Assembly (NCBI GenBank): GCA_904066235.2
Contig: CAJFCV020000006.1
Span: forward strand, 5,394,001-5,458,000
Source of the DNA: Bursaphelenchus xylophilus
Taxonomy: Eukaryota > Nematoda > Chromadorea > Rhabditida > Aphelenchoididae
Reading direction: 5' to 3'
Length of the DNA: 64,000 nucleotides
Shown here: in pieces, positions 49,001-58,236 of the stretch
Position numbering within the stretch: position 1 is the stretch's first letter
Layout of the letters: each line of letters opens with the position of its first letter
Position numbers and translations under genes: made by a program
The notes under the pieces: generated by a model
What the model was told of the DNA's origin: nothing
The model's database searches: none
What the model saw: only the letters and a program-made list of their open reading frames with translations

Positions 49001-50041
49001 CCAATTGTTCATCGTTGGTGAAGCCAGGGCCAATCTTATAATTGACATTTAATCCTCCTTGCCATTCTTTTGGAGCGACACGCCCTTTCAACCGTTTGAA
49101 AATCTCCAAAGCATCAGAATAACTGAGCGGAAGCACTGGGATTGATGGCAGCTGATAGTTGTTTTTGATCTGCAAAAAACTCATTTTACAAAATAAAAGA
49201 CCAGTAATCAGACCTACAGCCACATGAACTTGCCTGTTCAATCGTTGTTTTTGAATACAAGTCCTTTCTGGATGGATAAAGTGGAGTCAGCGGATCTCCA
49301 TCGCCCAGCTTCAACGTCCCCCGTTGAACCCCATGAGCCGGCATGTAATCTTTGTTTGGATAAACATTCTCTAAGCTACCGTAACCTCAATCATAATCAA
49401 ATTTACCTGGTGCAATTCCTGCTTCTGCTGCTTCATGCGGATCCGAATACAGGATGACTCCCACAGCTCCAGCTAGCTGAGCAAACTTGATTTTGTTGGC
49501 TCTGAAGATCTTCCCATATCTCACAATAGCGATCTTCCCCTTCAGATCGACCCCCAATCCTCTAAGTTTCTCGAAATCTTCGGCTGTTCCATAATTCACA
49601 TAGACTGGTGCGCCCTTTGCTTTGCCATTACCAGCATAAGCCAGCCATTGGATATCAGCCCCAGGAGCTCCTTGTTCATTCGGGATTACAACGGGACTTC
49701 TGCCAGTACTTTGGAACACCTTTTTGCCCTGAGGGTTAGTTATTGTTACGATATTGGGGTTAGAAAAATTGGGGTAGCTCAGCAATACTTCATATGGTTT
49801 GAATCCGACGTCTAAACAAATATTATTATCACAATGTTTGCATCATCCTACCTTCAAGCCCATATTCCTTCCATTTCTCGGCAATTTTATCGGCCAATCT
49901 CAAATTGGCTGGAGTCCCAGCAACATGAGGTTCGGTTGTGAAGTACCTAAGGTTCTGACGGATGACCTCAGGATCAATATAATCCAAAAATTCCTTTCCG
50001 AAGATATAAGGAAGTAGTATAAAAAGTAATATCAGCCTCAT
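46030..50041 (-). CDS. gcp-2: Glutamate carboxypeptidase II-like (M28B) metallopeptidase
   Basis: Orthologue of the NAALADase/GCPII family, zinc peptidases that remove C-terminal glutamate from peptides such as NAAG or folyl-polyglutamate; the specific nematode paralogue cannot be told. The start (50041) gives MRLILLFILLPYIFGKEF, an uncleaved anchor or signal peptide; an upstream in-frame Met is at 50074. The PA-like and M28 parts follow (AHGVQRG, LPSIPVLPLSYSDALEIFKR). Zinc ligands: His and Asp in LGNHFDAWVYGSIDPNSG, Glu pair in NWDAEEYGLVGS, Asp in LNVDLISGNG, His in YALYHSLYET. C-terminal helical domain: FLDTYVRDLKGDIDSLSKR, RLLAIERCFIGPKGIPGS and the PGIYDQ motif near the end, stop at 46030-46032. 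The exons read TLSVDAVPSIYE across the intron at 47114-48572, which is 97 percent foldback element, so splicing must remove it. Confidence 0.92.
47149..48565. mobile_element. Foldback element, about 1.4 kb, filling a GCPII intron
   Basis: Inverted arms of about 620 nt (47149-47780 and 47945-48565) flank a short centre. Termini read AAAACACGATTTTT and its near-inverse. Arms share long near-identical blocks, such as GTTACGGTAACATGACTCAT and AAGTTTCTAGGACCCCGGGA. The centre has CTCAAAATCGATTTTTGCC and CGGCTGATGCACCC, similar to a sequence near the left end of the 26180-28001 element. There is no transposase frame. It leaves only about 42 intron bases outside itself. Confidence 0.88.
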
Positions 50042-50074
50042 CGGAAGCCCAATTGAACTGATTTGTTTATACAA

Positions 50075-50848
50075 TCGCCAACTTTTGAATGACCCTTCGA
50101 AAAACCGATAGTCTATCTTATCAGTAAAAAAAGGCGCTCAGCAGGACGCTGTATATAATTTCGATTTGTATGTTCGTTACATCATTTTTATACCGAGTTC
50201 TACTTGTATAATCCTAGAAACCCTCAAAACAACAATAATATTTCGCTGGTCATATTGTTTTAATTGTTTTGAATCATAATCGAAAAATGATTCGGACGCT
50301 TTTCATAGTTGTGGTAATTCAATCGAACTATACATCAATTTACAGTGAATATAAAATTAGGAATAGAGGTGGCAATCGGGCCTGAACGTATCTAAAAAAG
50401 TCCTAGGGTTGGCCTGACCGCCTCGTCTCACCGGGCGGGCGAGCGAAATTTGCAGGTAAATGAACATTTTTAACACCAAACAAAATAATGCACTTGTGCA
50501 ATGGGGATTAGATTAAACGTTTTTGGCTTATACCTTATTTTCACAATGTTTAAAAAATATCAATTTATCATAGTAACAAAGATTCTCGCACTTATAATAA
50601 AAACCGACTAAAATAATAAAACCATTGATCTGTTCAATCCGTCAGAATGGGCAACTGAGTCCTCTAGATCAGGCTAGCGGGCGTGGGAGGGGGCTGGGCC
50701 GGTATATCTGGAAAAATTCCATTACACAAAACATATTGAACTACACCCATTTTCCTGCTTCCTTACGTCAAAAATTACCTAAACTCGTAAAAAATTTTTA
50801 CGAACTGATCTATGTAAATTAGAAAAAAATAAAGGACATAACTTTTCA
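50075..50848. other. Intergenic region downstream of the small minus-strand gene
   Basis: AT-rich sequence between the GCPII start and the possible small gene. A CCGGGCGGGCGAGCG patch lies near 50435. No coding frame with a domain is seen. Confidence 0.35.
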
Positions 50849-51375
50849 TTAATCCCTATGCACCTTGTATGATCCATTCTACACAACAAAGAAACAAATT
50901 TTTGTTTTCAAGACCTGCCATGTGCGGTCCCGCAACGGGAGCATTCCTTATTTTTGCCCTGGCTTAGAGAACCTCGCATTTTACTTTCTTGACAACATTT
51001 CCTAACGACCCGTGCCTTATATCCCCACCGTACCCTTCAAAGCCTCCATCATTTTAATGGTATTAATTTCGATACTTACATGGTGTGGATGAATTGCCAG
51101 CTGATTAGTCGGATCAAATAATTACGATGAGCGTTTTCAAACGTGTTTCCATTCATTCTTCCCGAGATGCTTACCTCGACGTCGGACAAGATGCAGTCGC
51201 GGCTTCTGTACGACTTCTCGACTATATGCATAATCGGATGTGGCATTGGAATCATCGCAGTTTCATGTAGTCTCTGCAACAATATTTGGTACAAGGGTAA
51301 GAAAACCATCATTAACAAGATATTAAAATAATGACATACTACGATGAAGGGCGTTGGTTCTTTAATCAAATCCAT
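50849..51375 (-). CDS. Possible small four-exon gene of about 61 residues
   Basis: On the minus strand, ATG 51375 opens MDLIKEPTPFIV, ended by GTATGT; a TTGTTGCAG acceptor leads to an exon RLHETAMIPMPHPIMHIVEK through SDVE, ended by GTAAGC. A 21-nt exon (LAIHPHH) follows between an AATCAG acceptor and a GTAAGT donor, and the last exon (NGSYKVHRD) stops at 50849-50851. All four joins keep phase 0. Alternatively the second exon reads through to a stop without splicing, because the frame stays open to about 51076. No family is recognised. The amino-acid composition of exon 2 is protein-like and not low-complexity. Confidence is limited by its small size. Confidence 0.4.
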
Positions 51376-51717
51376 GGTTGCGCGATGAGGTAAGCTTGAA
51401 ATTTTTCTTGAGTTTGAGGTTCAAACTGCAAATTGCTTCTTGCCTTCGGCGATGTCTGTGGATAATCGTTATTTTGTTTTGATCCAGAATAATTTTTTCC
51501 AGGTGGGATTCCTTGAAGATTTTTATTGTATATTTTTGATGCTAAGGTAGTGCGAAGGCATTGTTGATAGCAGTTTTTTAAGGATTTCGAATGACAAGAA
51601 CAGCCAGTAATTTTGTTGCATAAGCTTAGGTATACAATATGGCGTTGTTGCGTAATGGAATTTGTAGTAGTGGCATGGAAAGAATATTTTCATCATTCCT
51701 AATTATATTCTTGCGGA
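51376..51717. other. Intergenic region before the tandem membrane-protein genes
   Basis: Between the minus-strand small gene and the plus-strand ATG at 51718, so likely a bidirectional promoter. No coding frame or repeat was found in it. Confidence 0.4.
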
Positions 51718-53319
51718 ATGGTCGATTTTTTAATAAGAATCTTAGCTTATCTTCTTTTTTCATCCGTTTTTCTCAATTCTCTAGTTGTGAGGATTTCTGT
51801 GGATTGCGAATTTGAAGTTACTAGCTTTGCGCACAATAGAGAGCAAGGGTAATAATCACTGACGACAAATATTTGATGTTTTTAAATTGCGAGATGTCTC
51901 ATTTCATAAATTTGTTTCTATCGAATTCTGAGTAATCAAATTTTTTTCAGACCATGTCGTCACGCAAAGGTCGTTTTCCTCAATCAGAAGATTACATGGT
52001 TAATTTTGAAGGTACATAGCGAGAAAACAATCGAATACGCTACCATCCATATTAATAAAGAGTCGGTTGGTCAGAAGGAAGCAAAGGAAATAAAATTTCG
52101 AAGGGTTTCGTTCACACACAGTAAGTTTATGATTATTTTATATGTTGATATTTAGGTTTGCAATGATTAGGCTTTGAAATATGAAACTAAAAGATCTTCT
52201 TTTAGTTCTACAAGACAGATGCCACTTCGAAGCTGAAAGATTCGCCGCATTTGTGGACAGCGACATCTTGTACATGCTGGCTTTATGTGGAGATGATCAC
52301 TACTTTGTACGGACTTATATCTACTCTACTTTTCGCCTCTACACTCCCTATAATGGAATGGTCTTTTTTAATAAAACTCGAGAGTACAACGTCTTTGGAT
52401 TGGGTGTTTATAATCAATATCGTCGCGATTCTTTTATCATTGAAGCCAAGGAGGATTCGAAGAGTATTTTAGTCAGGAATTTACATTTCTTACACATGAA
52501 AGAGACGATGGAATTGAAGACGGATGTATCGGATATCTATATGATCGAGAGTACGGGTGTTTTTTGTTACTTGGCAGTCAAGAGTGGTGATCGGAAGATG
52601 GTGAACTTCTACCAATTGAAAGGAGACCGGAAATTGGACTCATATAAGGACAAACAATGATTTGATGCTTGTTTTCAGTTACTCTGACTACTATAAGGTG
52701 ATTTGTTTTAGATGAATGTTCCCCATTGACCTTTGAACAACCAGAATATTCTCACTTTGCTTGTATTTCCCATCTGTCATCACCTTCGGGCCTTGAGGAA
52801 GATTATTTTTGGATGGGGAGTCGATTAATCAATGATGCCTCACTCCAGGTTGGAAATGTAAGTCTAGGCATGTCCATTACTGTAGTTTCTTTGTTTTAAG
52901 ACCCTACCCGATGTCTACAGTGATCTGGAAGAGTGCGTAGAAAATTCTGACAAGTAAGTCATCATGTGCAATATAAATTCTTATAATTTTTGGCCAAAAG
53001 GTATTCGAGGCTTTTCTTTATTTTAATATTCATACATTTTGCTTCTAGAAAGGCTACGGCAATTTCCATCCTCATCCCTCTGATTATGGCGATATTATCT
53101 ATTACATTTGTCACCGTTATAGCATTTACAGTCGGAGTTTGGCTGAGAGAACGAAGAGTTCTTACTCAATGTGAGTCTTGATTTCCTTGGCTGTGGATGT
53201 TTTCGACATAATATTATTGTATAATTTCAGATCAAGAAACTTATTTGGCTACGACTAAAACTATCCAATCCGTGTCAAATGGAGAAGTAAAACACTCTGA
53301 GAAAAATGTAAAAAAATAA
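51718..53319 (+). CDS. Tandem type I membrane protein, paralogue 1, unknown family
   Basis: First of three paralogues. Exon 1 (ATG 51718) encodes a signal peptide (LIRILAYLLFSSVFLNSLVV) and the family start VRISVDCEFEVT. Exon 2 gives GPCRHAKVVFLNQKITWLIL and KVHSEKTIEYATI. Exon 3 gives CHFEAERFAAFVDSDILYML with a second Cys in LCGDDHYF, and runs to an in-frame TGA at 52658-52660. After a short gap the downstream exons, DECSPLTFEQPEYSHFACIS, LPDVYSDLEECVENSDK, and the transmembrane exon ISILIPLIMAILSITFVTVI with basic stop-transfer VWLRERR, continue the alignment with paralogues; the final exon ends EKNVKK at 53317-53319. To reach these, the message must splice from an upstream donor (for example GTGATCGG near 52587) before the TGA. 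Function is unknown. Confidence 0.65.
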
Positions 53320-53480
53320 ATTGAAATTAGTTGACTTGAATCTTGTCGAATGTAACTCCTCAGAATATAATATTCTCATTTTTTTTTCAAAAATTTACAT
53401 ATTCCAGTGTGAAATTTGCAAATTACCCTTGAAGTCTGAAAATTTTAATTTTGTGTTTCTCAGAACCCTCGAAGTCGGTG

Positions 53481-54956
53481 ATGTTTTCCCCTTTGTTCTT
53501 ACTGCTCTTCACTCTTTCCGGTGTATTTCCCAGCACGATGCTTCGTTTGAATTTGGATTGTGGATTCCAACTTACAAGTTTAAGAAGTCCCTTAATTGTT
53601 GGGTAAGTGTAAATATAAAGATATCCAAATTGCCCTAGGCCGTGTAAGGACGTGAAGATGGCTTCCCTGGATAAGGACACTTGGATCTTGGTGAAGATTA
53701 ATGACACTAAAAAACTACAGTATGACACGGTCCGGCCGAGAAATGTCATCAGTAAATTGGCAGGCGGCCCTGTGAAACTGGAGTTGAAGACGATTGATCT
53801 GAGCAAAGGTATGCTGGGAATACGGTCCAATACGGTTACTCTAGCTTTATCAACCACGGATGGATGCGTTTTTGACCAGAAGGTCTTCACCATGGCAGTC
53901 AATAACCAAATTTTTTATATGTTGGTCAAGTGTAACAACGACAAGTTTGGTCTTCTGAAGACGATCATTTCACCGGGAAATCTTCTCTTCACACCGTACA
54001 GAAGTCCGGTCTACTTTACGGAGAAGATTGAAAACCAAATGAGGATTTTTGGATTATCGACCAAAGAGGAAGCACGAATTATAACCTATGATCCTGAGGC
54101 CAACAAACAAACTGAGAGAGAATTACACTCTATAAGTCATCCAGAAGAAAAGCCAAATGAGATTTTCAAAGGAAGAGCGTTTCAATACTCATATGGGGGT
54201 GCAACTTTATTATCCGTCAGAGATCACATGGAGAATAAAACAAGGTTTTTGATAAAAGAGGAAGGTTTAGGAGGGTTCAAAGAAGGTGTGTAGAGCTAAA
54301 TGATGTAAATCGCACGAAAACAGCGATTTGGAGTTGCGATTATATCATTTTAGCATGCCCATCCCTGAATTTTATTGATGAAGCAGTCTTTGCGTGCATC
54401 CTGGATCCACCCGATTATTCTGATTTCCCCTCAATGCAATGGGTCACACGTCCAGATCAAGCAGGAATGAGGTTGTGGCACGATAAAGGAGTAAGCAAAA
54501 TGTTAATTTCAACTAGTGTATAAGACACATAAGAAGGGACATGAATTATTTCAGGATGTGGATTACATTGCCAAGTTGAATACGGAGATTAAAAAATGCA
54601 GTGACGTCACAACAAAGTAAATTTTAAGATTTTTACTTCGTTTTTAATGATTTTATATTATTGTATGCAAATTTCTACTTACCTTCAGAAAAGCGAAAAT
54701 TTTGGCAATTGTTTTTGGGCTCTGCCTGTTTGTTCTGGTCAACTTTGTAATTCTTCTGTTGACATTCTCCTGCATCTGTTATTGCCGGAAAAGAAAGTTG
54801 TATCGAAAAGGTAAGCGGATTACTGTAGTTTTTCTTATATTTTTAGAAAGCCAGAAAGCCAAGGAAAAGCTGAAGAATGACAATAAGACGGCCAACAAAG
54901 AAGAGAAGAAGGAAACTTCCAAAAAATCAGAGCCCAAATCGAGTAAAAATAAGTAA
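53481..54956 (+). CDS. Tandem type I membrane protein, paralogue 2, unknown family
   Basis: Starts 161 nt after paralogue 1 ends. Exon 1 (ATG 53481) encodes MFSPLFLLLFTLSGVFPST and LRLNLDCGFQLT, ending GG at a phase-2 donor as in the others. Exon 2 continues GPCKDVKMASLDKDTWILVK, then, probably across a 45-nt intron near 53811-53855, TTDGCVFDQKVFTMAVNNQI and LVKCNNDKF. After a long ectodomain the frame reaches ACPSLNFIDEAVFACILDPP, TEIKKCSDVTTK, the membrane segment ILAIVFGLCLFVLVNFVILL and CICYCRKRK. The cytoplasmic tail is Lys/Glu-rich (KEEKKETSKKSEPKSSKNK). Stop at 54954-54956. The conserved cysteine positions match paralogues 1 and 3. No enzymatic or known adhesion domain is recognised. 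Confidence 0.7.
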
Positions 54957-55010
54957 ATTTATTTGAAATTTGGTCTTGGAATTGTTTTATTTTGCAAATT
55001 TTAAACCTCA

Positions 55011-56421
55011 ATGTTTGGTCTACTTTTAAATTTACTTTGGCTTAATCTCCCGTATGCTTACTCCGGTGACACCTCTATTTATATGAGGATCAACTCGGAT
55101 TGCGAATTTCAATTTACAAAAAGCAGTTACAGTAATCAACATGGGTAGGGGTGACTTGGCTATTTTTATGACAATCTTAGACCTTGTAAGAATGTAAAGA
55201 TTGCTTTACTGGATGACGACTACTGGTTAATTTTGAGAGTAAAAGAGGACAAAACTTTGGAGTATTCGACTATGAATTGGAAGGGCTTAGACCGCAAAAA
55301 ATACGCTGCAAGTCCGTATATCATCCAGTTTGAGGCCTTTTCTGTTGATCATGGTGAGTGAACCGGAACATAAGGTTTTCTAATACTGTAATTTTGATGT
55401 TACAGTCCTTCCAGCCAATTGTCATCTCGATCCGAATATCCTGACCGCCTTTGTGGACCTCCATATTCTTTATATCTCGGCCAGATGCAACGAAACTTTA
55501 GCAGTTTTATTCAGAGGCCTCGTCACAACAGAGTTGATCTTAATCCCCTCGGGCGGTGTTCTGAAATTCTCCGCGAAAGGAAGTCTCAGTTCATTTGGGA
55601 CTTTGGATGGAATGATCCCGTCGATTATTTTTGAGAATTACGGGAATTCATGCCAGAACAGGTCTATCGATAGACTGGATATTAATGAAACTTGCAGTGA
55701 TGCGAGTGCCATGGAACACAGGGGATTTAACAGGATTGGGAGTGGAATTGAAGTGGCCGTGAAAATGAAAGGAGGAGAAACAGTCTTTAGGAAATATGAT
55801 ATAGAATCATGGAGTGTATCGAGTAAGTTGAGAACTACATATTTATTGGGTTTATTTATTTCATTTACTATGCACAAAAATCGAACTGATACTTGTTTTA
55901 GTAATTACTAAAACAAGTTTTTTGACGGGGGTTTTTTTAAATTGGTATATTTATTATTTAAGGATTTTTATCATATTTAGTTACGCGTCCGAACATCAGT
56001 TTACCTTTTTAGATTCCTGTCCTGATATTGAAACCTCCATCGAAAAAGAGAACTCTCTGTTTTTCTGCACGGAAGATACGAGAATATCCAACAGCGAAAA
56101 GCATTACAAACTGGTCAAGAGATTACCCTTGGATTGCTCGGAAACTTTGGCTAGCAATGAGGTAACCATTTACATTATTTTATATTACCCTATTGATTCT
56201 GTTTTTAGAAATGTCATCGGATCGCCAAGAAATGTGAGAAAGCCGCTGGAGGGTAAGTAAATAGTGTCTTTATTGATTTATCTTTGTATTTTAGATCATT
56301 TGGAGTGATTGTTGGGATGTTTGTGATGTGTATTTACACTTTTCTCAACGCAACCTTGGTAATGGGAATCTTTTCGATGCTCGTAATCCTCAGAGATCGA
56401 AGAAAAAAGAAGAAGAATTGA
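55011..56421 (+). CDS. Tandem type I membrane protein, paralogue 3, unknown family
   Basis: Starts 54 nt after paralogue 2. Exon 1 (ATG 55011) encodes MFGLLLNLLWLNLPYAYS and INSDCEFQFT, with exon end GG. Exon 2: GPCKNVKIALLDDDYWLILR then KEDKTLEYSTMNWKGL. Exon 3: NCHLDPNILTAFVDLHILYI and ARCNETLAV. Later exons: SCPDIETSIEKENSLFFC, KCHRIAKKCEK, and a membrane segment FGVIVGMFVMCIYTFLNATL with tail LRDRRKKKKN; stop at 56419-56421. The last intron before SCPDI contains a perfect 28-bp palindrome. The ordered Cys and Trp positions, the signal peptide and the single C-terminal membrane segment are shared by all three. No close family is recognised; the fold may be an all-beta ectodomain. Confidence 0.7.
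55891..55918. repeat. Perfect 28-bp palindrome in intron of paralogue 3
   Basis: ACTTGTTTTAGTAA and its exact reverse complement meet with no spacer. It lies within the intron between the VAVKMKGGE exon and the SCPDI exon. Confidence 0.85.
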
Positions 56422-56710
56422 AGCGATCTAGTCTGCAGATGTACATATGTGAATAATAAATTTTACTTTTTATGTCCTTCTGTGCTGTTTTTTCGAAAAA
56501 CGAATAATTTTCTCTCTGTATACTAATTCCTAATTTGTCGTAAGATCCAGCCGAAATACGCCCATTTCACTTTAGATTACATCTACATCCATTCATTTGT
56601 TGTGAACATATTTTCCTACATTTCCGTCCTCTGACTTCCGGCTTAAAGGCTTGGCCAACGTTTTATCTCCCCATTTGGCCCCTCTTCTGGGCCCATTTAA
56701 CTTGGCCATT
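56422..56710. other. Short intergenic region before receptor gene
   Basis: Contains an AATAATAAA near 56450 that may serve as the poly(A) signal of paralogue 3. A non-ATG upstream extension of the receptor frame exists from 56651 but the first ATG is at 56711. Confidence 0.4.
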
Positions 56711-57882
56711 ATGCCGTCCTATCTTCCCAATCTAGTCCTCCTACAGTACGTCGTATGTCTGCTCATCGCCAATGTGGGACTGCTCATGTTGTCGCGTATT
56801 TTGTGGGCCGTATTTGTGAAGAAAACAGAGACCCGACTGAACATCCATCTGACGTTGCATTGCATTGGATGGATGGTTTTTATGTTGTCATCTCTTCCTC
56901 TGGTCATGTACACCCTGTCCTTTTGGAAGGGCCGTGCAACTCTCTATCACAGCAATTGGATGTTTTGGACGGGTGTGTTCAACATGTGCACTTCGAGTGT
57001 TTTGTCGATCGTGACCTTCTTTGTGATCGTGGATCGGTGTCTGCAAGCCGGCTTCCCGGATTCTTATAATTACAAGGTCAGAAAAGGTGGCCTCCTGGTC
57101 TGTATCTTGTGCACATTGACTGTGTGGGCTACAGTATTTTTCTTTATGCTCTCGGAAGGCCCCTTTCCTAAAATGACACGTAAGTCATTTTATACGATCA
57201 AATGTTTTTTGGGACTAAAATCAGGTGGCTGTAGATAAAAATCGACGAAGAGATGGATATATTGATTGTTTTTGCTAAGTTTGAATATTACTATTTCGTA
57301 TTATAGATTGTCTCTCTTTCGGCTGCATGCTGACGAACGAAGGCGGTCGGGCCCAATTTCTGGTGCGGATTATCTTCGGCTTCCTGAACTTGGCCACGCT
57401 TCTCATCTTCATGCTGTTGGTGGTGCGGAGTGATCAAAAGAGGGGACAACAATATGCAGGGGCAGAGATTGTAGGTTATTTTCATGCTAAAGGCTAAAAA
57501 AAATCTGGTAACAAAATGACAAAAAATCGATAACGAAATTTTTCGATGTTTACCATTTTGTAAAAATGGTTTCAATTGATGCCTAAGTGAATTTTAGACC
57601 AACGTCCTTGCCCGAAATGTAGTTGTCGCCGATTTATGCACCAACTTTTTGTTATCGGTGGTCACTTTTTCCGTCGATCAATGGACAACAATCGAGTTAT
57701 CAGACTACCTTGGGGCATTTGTGATGACCATCTCAAGCTTCGATGGGCTCTTAACCGCGGTTGTGTACACAAGAACACTCGCATTGTAAGTGAAATCACC
57801 ATTTATATTATCCTTTAGAACTGGAAGTATCCGGGACAAGATCAAATCCGTGGTGGAGCACACGAAAGACGAGTTCTTCTAA
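56711..57882 (+). CDS. 7TM serpentine receptor-like protein
   Basis: Nematode GPCR-like protein; no named class assigned. The first ATG (56711) gives MPSYLPNLVLLQYVVCLLIA, then membrane segments around GLLMLSRILWAVF, CIGWMVFMLSSLPLVMY, SSVLSIVTFFVIVDRC (the DRC being a DRY-like end of TM3) and LLVCILCTLTVWATVFFFML. Exon 2 has HCLSFGCML at the second extracellular loop and IIFGFLNLATLLIFMLLVV; exon 3 has TNFLLSVVTFSVD and GAFVMTISSFDGLLTAVVY; the last short exon encodes LTGSIRDKIKSVVEHTKDEF and stops at 57880-57882. It is a paralogue of the receptor at 59809, sharing the C-x-x-x-GC-L-x motif and similar intron positions. Ligand unknown. Confidence 0.72.
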
Positions 57883-58118
57883 GATAATATAGATCCGTTT
57901 GCTAAAGTTTTTATCTCCAAGATCGGCGATTTTCCGATATTTCTTACCTTGTAATCTTATTCATGACTCCTTTGCTTCCCTTTGTTCGTGACGGTGAGAA
58001 ATATAATAAAGAAGGCGGAAGATACGACCATAACACGATCATAAAGAGCGTCAGATTAATTGGGCGTAATTGTTGCGTCAGGGAGAGAAGAAAAGGGACC
58101 CACCTGCGGAGCGGAATG

Positions 58119-58127
58119 CCCTGAGGG
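58119..58127. promoter_or_regulatory. AP-2 (TFAP2)-like palindromic site
   Basis: CCCTGAGGG within GGAATGCCCTGAGGGGAAC, about 110-118 bases before the collagen ATG. It has the extended TGCCC-x-x-RGGG form of the TFAP2 motif. TFAP2 factors are known epidermal regulators in animals; a role here is inferred. Confidence 0.35.
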
Positions 58128-58193
58128 GAACGGAGGGAAAGTGAGAAAAAACAGAAAAGGAATCTGAAGAGAGGTTCTGGGAAGGGGCTTTTG

Positions 58194-58200
58194 TATAAAA
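58194..58200 (+). promoter_or_regulatory. TATA box of collagen gene
   Basis: TATAAAA, 37 bases before the ATG at 58237. The distance to a start site would suit a short untranslated leader or spliced-leader addition. Cuticle collagen genes often have strong TATA promoters. Confidence 0.55.
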
Positions 58201-58236
58201 GGCCGATTGCTTGAGGGCTTTTCGTAACAGTCGGAG

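Larger units (their letters stand above)
57883..58236. promoter_or_regulatory. Collagen gene promoter region
   Basis: The 350 bases before the collagen start hold an AP-2-like CCCTGAGGG at 58119-58127 and a TATA box at 58194-58200. A CGTAACAG at 58223-58230 lies six bases before the ATG and could be a spliced-leader acceptor. Confidence 0.5.
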
